Of a stretch of 7,557 bases of DNA, positions 6,093 to 7,557 are shown piece after piece. Numbering within the stretch: position 1 is the first letter of the stretch; each line of letters starts with the position of its first letter. This DNA comes from Proteobacteria bacterium UBA2996 (GTDB taxonomy: Bacteria > Pseudomonadota > Gammaproteobacteria > Arenicellales > UBA868). The notes beneath the pieces are model-generated. The model made no database searches and was not told the DNA's origin. It worked only from the letters and a program-made list of their open reading frames with translations. Position numbers and translations under genes: made by a program. The DNA lies in contig DDZY01000124.1 of the NCBI GenBank assembly GCA_002346525.1, positions 1-7,557 of the forward strand. The letters are read 5' to 3'.

Positions 6093-6566
6093 ATGCATCG
6101 GATGCTTCACATGGAGCCCAGTCTTTGTACCGGGTGTCTGCAGTGCGAGATGGCGTGCAGCTTTGAGCACGAGGGAGAGTTCAACCCGGCGCGGTCGCGC
6201 ATTCGGGTTTTCGAGTTTGAGCATGGCCGCACGTCCGTGCCGTATACCTGCACCCAGTGCGTCGAGGCCTGGTGCATGAAGGCCTGCCCGACCGCGGCGA
6301 TCTCCGTTAATACCGAACTGGGTGCCAAGCTCGTTAGTCCCGAAGCGTGTGTGGGATGCAAGGCCTGCGTCGCTGCCTGCCCGTTTGGGACGATCGAATT
6401 TAATCCTGTCAGCGGCAAAGTGGACAAGTGTGATCTCTGTGGCGGGGATCCGAAATGCGTGTCTGCTTGTCCGACCGATGCGATTACCTATGTGGATGCG
6501 GGTGCATCCGGCGTTGGCCGTATGCAGGCCTCCGCAGAACAGGCTGCACAAGGGGGTGTATCATGA
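6093..6566 (+). CDS. aorA: AorA-like electron-transfer subunit with four [4Fe-4S] clusters
   Basis: The 157-aa product (about 17 kDa) is a polyferredoxin with sixteen cysteines in four sets: 12/15/18/22, 53/56/61/65, 86/89/92/96 and 113/116/122/126. That is enough for four [4Fe-4S] clusters in the arrangement of HycB/DmsB-type iron-sulfur subunits. Size and cluster number match AorA, the electron-transfer subunit of the tungsten aldehyde oxidoreductase of Aromatoleum, which carries electrons between AorB and an FAD subunit or ferredoxin. ATG 6093 is chosen because GGAGGAG ends 9 bases before it and the protein then begins just ahead of the first cysteine set; the same frame stays open back to 5946 but that extension covers the regulatory region and has no ribosome site. 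No Tat or Sec signal, so it is cytoplasmic. The stop overlaps the next gene's start (ATGA), indicating coupled synthesis of the two subunits. Confidence 0.85.
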   Translation: MHRMLHMEPSLCTGCLQCEMACSFEHEGEFNPARSRIRVFEFEHGRTSVPYTCTQCVEAWCMKACPTAAISVNTELGAKLVSPEACVGCKACVAACPFGTIEFNPVSGKVDKCDLCGGDPKCVSACPTDAITYVDAGASGVGRMQASAEQAAQGGVS

Positions 6567-7557
6567 GTTGGCAGGGAAAAATACTGCGCGTCAACTTGAG
6601 TTCGGGAGAGGTGACGCCTGAGCCGCTCAATATGGAGTGGGCCAACGACTATATCGGCGAGCGCGGCCTCGGCACCAAGTATCTGTGGGAGAACATGGAC
6701 CCCAAAGCAGACCCCATGGGCCCTGACAACGTGCTGATTTTTGCGACCGGCCCGCTTACGGGCACCAGCGCATCCACCAGCGGCCGGTATGCCGTGATCA
6801 CCAAGGGCCCCCTCACCGGTGCGATCGCCTGCTCCAACAGCGGCGGCAAGTTCGGTGCGGAGCTGAAATACGCGGGGTTTGACCTTCTGCTTGTTGAGGG
6901 TCGTTCAGAGAAACCGGTCTATCTCTTGATCGAGGGTGATGAAATCAATCTCGCCAGTGCCGACAAGATCTGGGGCAAGACGGTTTGGGAAACAGATGAG
7001 TGGATAAAAAAGCAGCATCACAATCCGATGCTGAAGATTGCGACCATTGGCGTAGCAGGAGAGCGCGGAGTGCGTTACGCCGCAGTGGTCAACGACCTGC
7101 ACCGGGCCGCCGGCCGGTCTGGGGTCGGTACGGTGATGGGAGCAAAGAATCTGAAAGCGATTGCGGTGCGCGGGACGGGCGGTGTGCAGGTGAAAGATCC
7201 CAAGCGGTTTATGCAGGTGACCGACGAAATGAAAAATCTTCTTGCCAAGGAGACAGGCGGTCTGACCAAGTACGGCACCAACGCTATGATGGACACCATG
7301 CAGGAGTTCGGTGGTCTGCCGACCAACAACTTTCAGGAAGTCCAGTTTGACGGCTACGACAAGATCGATGCCAAAGCGATGCTTAAGACGGACGACACGG
7401 GCCATACTAACCTGCTGACCAACAAGGCCTGTTTTGGCTGCACCATTGCCTGCGGCAGGATCGCCCACATCCGGAAAGACCACTTTACGATTCAGAACCG
7501 GAAAGAGTACTGGCACGCCTCCGGCGGTCTTGAATACGAGACGGCGTTTGCATTTGG
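6563..7557 (+). CDS. aorB: Aldehyde:ferredoxin oxidoreductase, catalytic tungsten subunit (AorB-like), 3' truncated by window
   Basis: The frame is open from ATG 6563 to the right edge (331 residues; the family usually runs about 600 or more). A strong ribosome site (AGGGGGTG) precedes it. The N-terminal domain follows the textbook AOR pattern: GKILRVNLSSGEV (5-17), GERGLGTKYL (32-41), NVLIFATGPLTGTSAST (56-72), KGPLTGAIACSNSGGKFGAE (81-100), ELKYAGFDLLLVEG, then GRSGVGTVMGAKNLKAIAV (184-202). Cysteines 290, 293 and 297 (CFGCTIAC) are three of the four cluster ligands, almost the same numbers as in the Pyrococcus enzyme; the fourth lies beyond the window. GLEYET (322-327) corresponds to VEYET in the other AOR here. 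Role: aldehyde-to-acid oxidation, or acid reduction at low potential, with a bis-tungstopterin cofactor, electrons passing to the AorA-like partner. An FAD subunit (AorC) or cofactor-insertion genes would be expected downstream but are not visible. Confidence 0.92.
   Translation, partial: MSWQGKILRVNLSSGEVTPEPLNMEWANDYIGERGLGTKYLWENMDPKADPMGPDNVLIFATGPLTGTSASTSGRYAVITKGPLTGAIACSNSGGKFGAELKYAGFDLLLVEGRSEKPVYLLIEGDEINLASADKIWGKTVWETDEWIKKQHHNPMLKIATIGVAGERGVRYAAVVNDLHRAAGRSGVGTVMGAKNLKAIAVRGTGGVQVKDPKRFMQVTDEMKNLLAKETGGLTKYGTNAMMDTMQEFGGLPTNNFQEVQFDGYDKIDAKAMLKTDDTGHTNLLTNKACFGCTIACGRIAHIRKDHFTIQNRKEYWHASGGLEYETAFAF

Overview
The window looks like bacterial chromosome, probably from a proteobacterium. 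Three things point that way: a moderately high G+C core, Shine-Dalgarno-led genes, and a tungsten aldehyde oxidoreductase module of the AorA/AorB type known from proteobacteria such as Aromatoleum. No rRNA, tRNA or marker protein is present, so the taxonomic call is an inference.

Left part (1-1460), accessory in character. On the minus strand, reading right to left, there is first a degraded tyrosine-recombinase (phage-type integrase) gene. It carries two frameshifts and has lost its catalytic C-terminus. Next comes a tight row of three very small single-membrane-segment genes (35, 61 and 28 codons), then the start of a secreted protein with a clean signal peptide that runs off the left edge. 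Gaps between these four genes are only 23, 15 and 7 bases, so they look like one transcript. The 28- and 35-codon genes are easily missed in routine annotation.

Middle and right (1461-7557), metabolic. A complete aldehyde:ferredoxin-oxidoreductase-family (AOR) protein of 565 aa lies on the plus strand. It faces, 26 bases away, a two-gene flavoenzyme operon on the minus strand: a D-2-hydroxyacid/D-2-hydroxyglutarate-dehydrogenase-like FAD oxidase followed, with a 17-base overlap, by a DadA-like (DAO family) FAD oxidoreductase. Divergent from that operon, across a 171-base regulatory gap holding a 13-bp palindrome, is a second AOR module. It consists of a 157-aa protein with sixteen cysteines for four [4Fe-4S] clusters (AorA-like), coupled by an ATGA overlap to a second AOR catalytic subunit (AorB-like) that is cut by the right edge.

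How it may work together (inference): the flavoenzymes would oxidise D-configured amino or hydroxy acids to 2-oxo products. The AOR proteins would interconvert an aldehyde and its acid with low-potential electrons passing through the AorA-like protein. The two AOR proteins belong to visibly different branches of the family, so one locus combines two tungsto/molybdopterin enzymes and two flavoenzymes. The substrate cannot be read from the sequence. No stretch over 300 bases lacks a gene.
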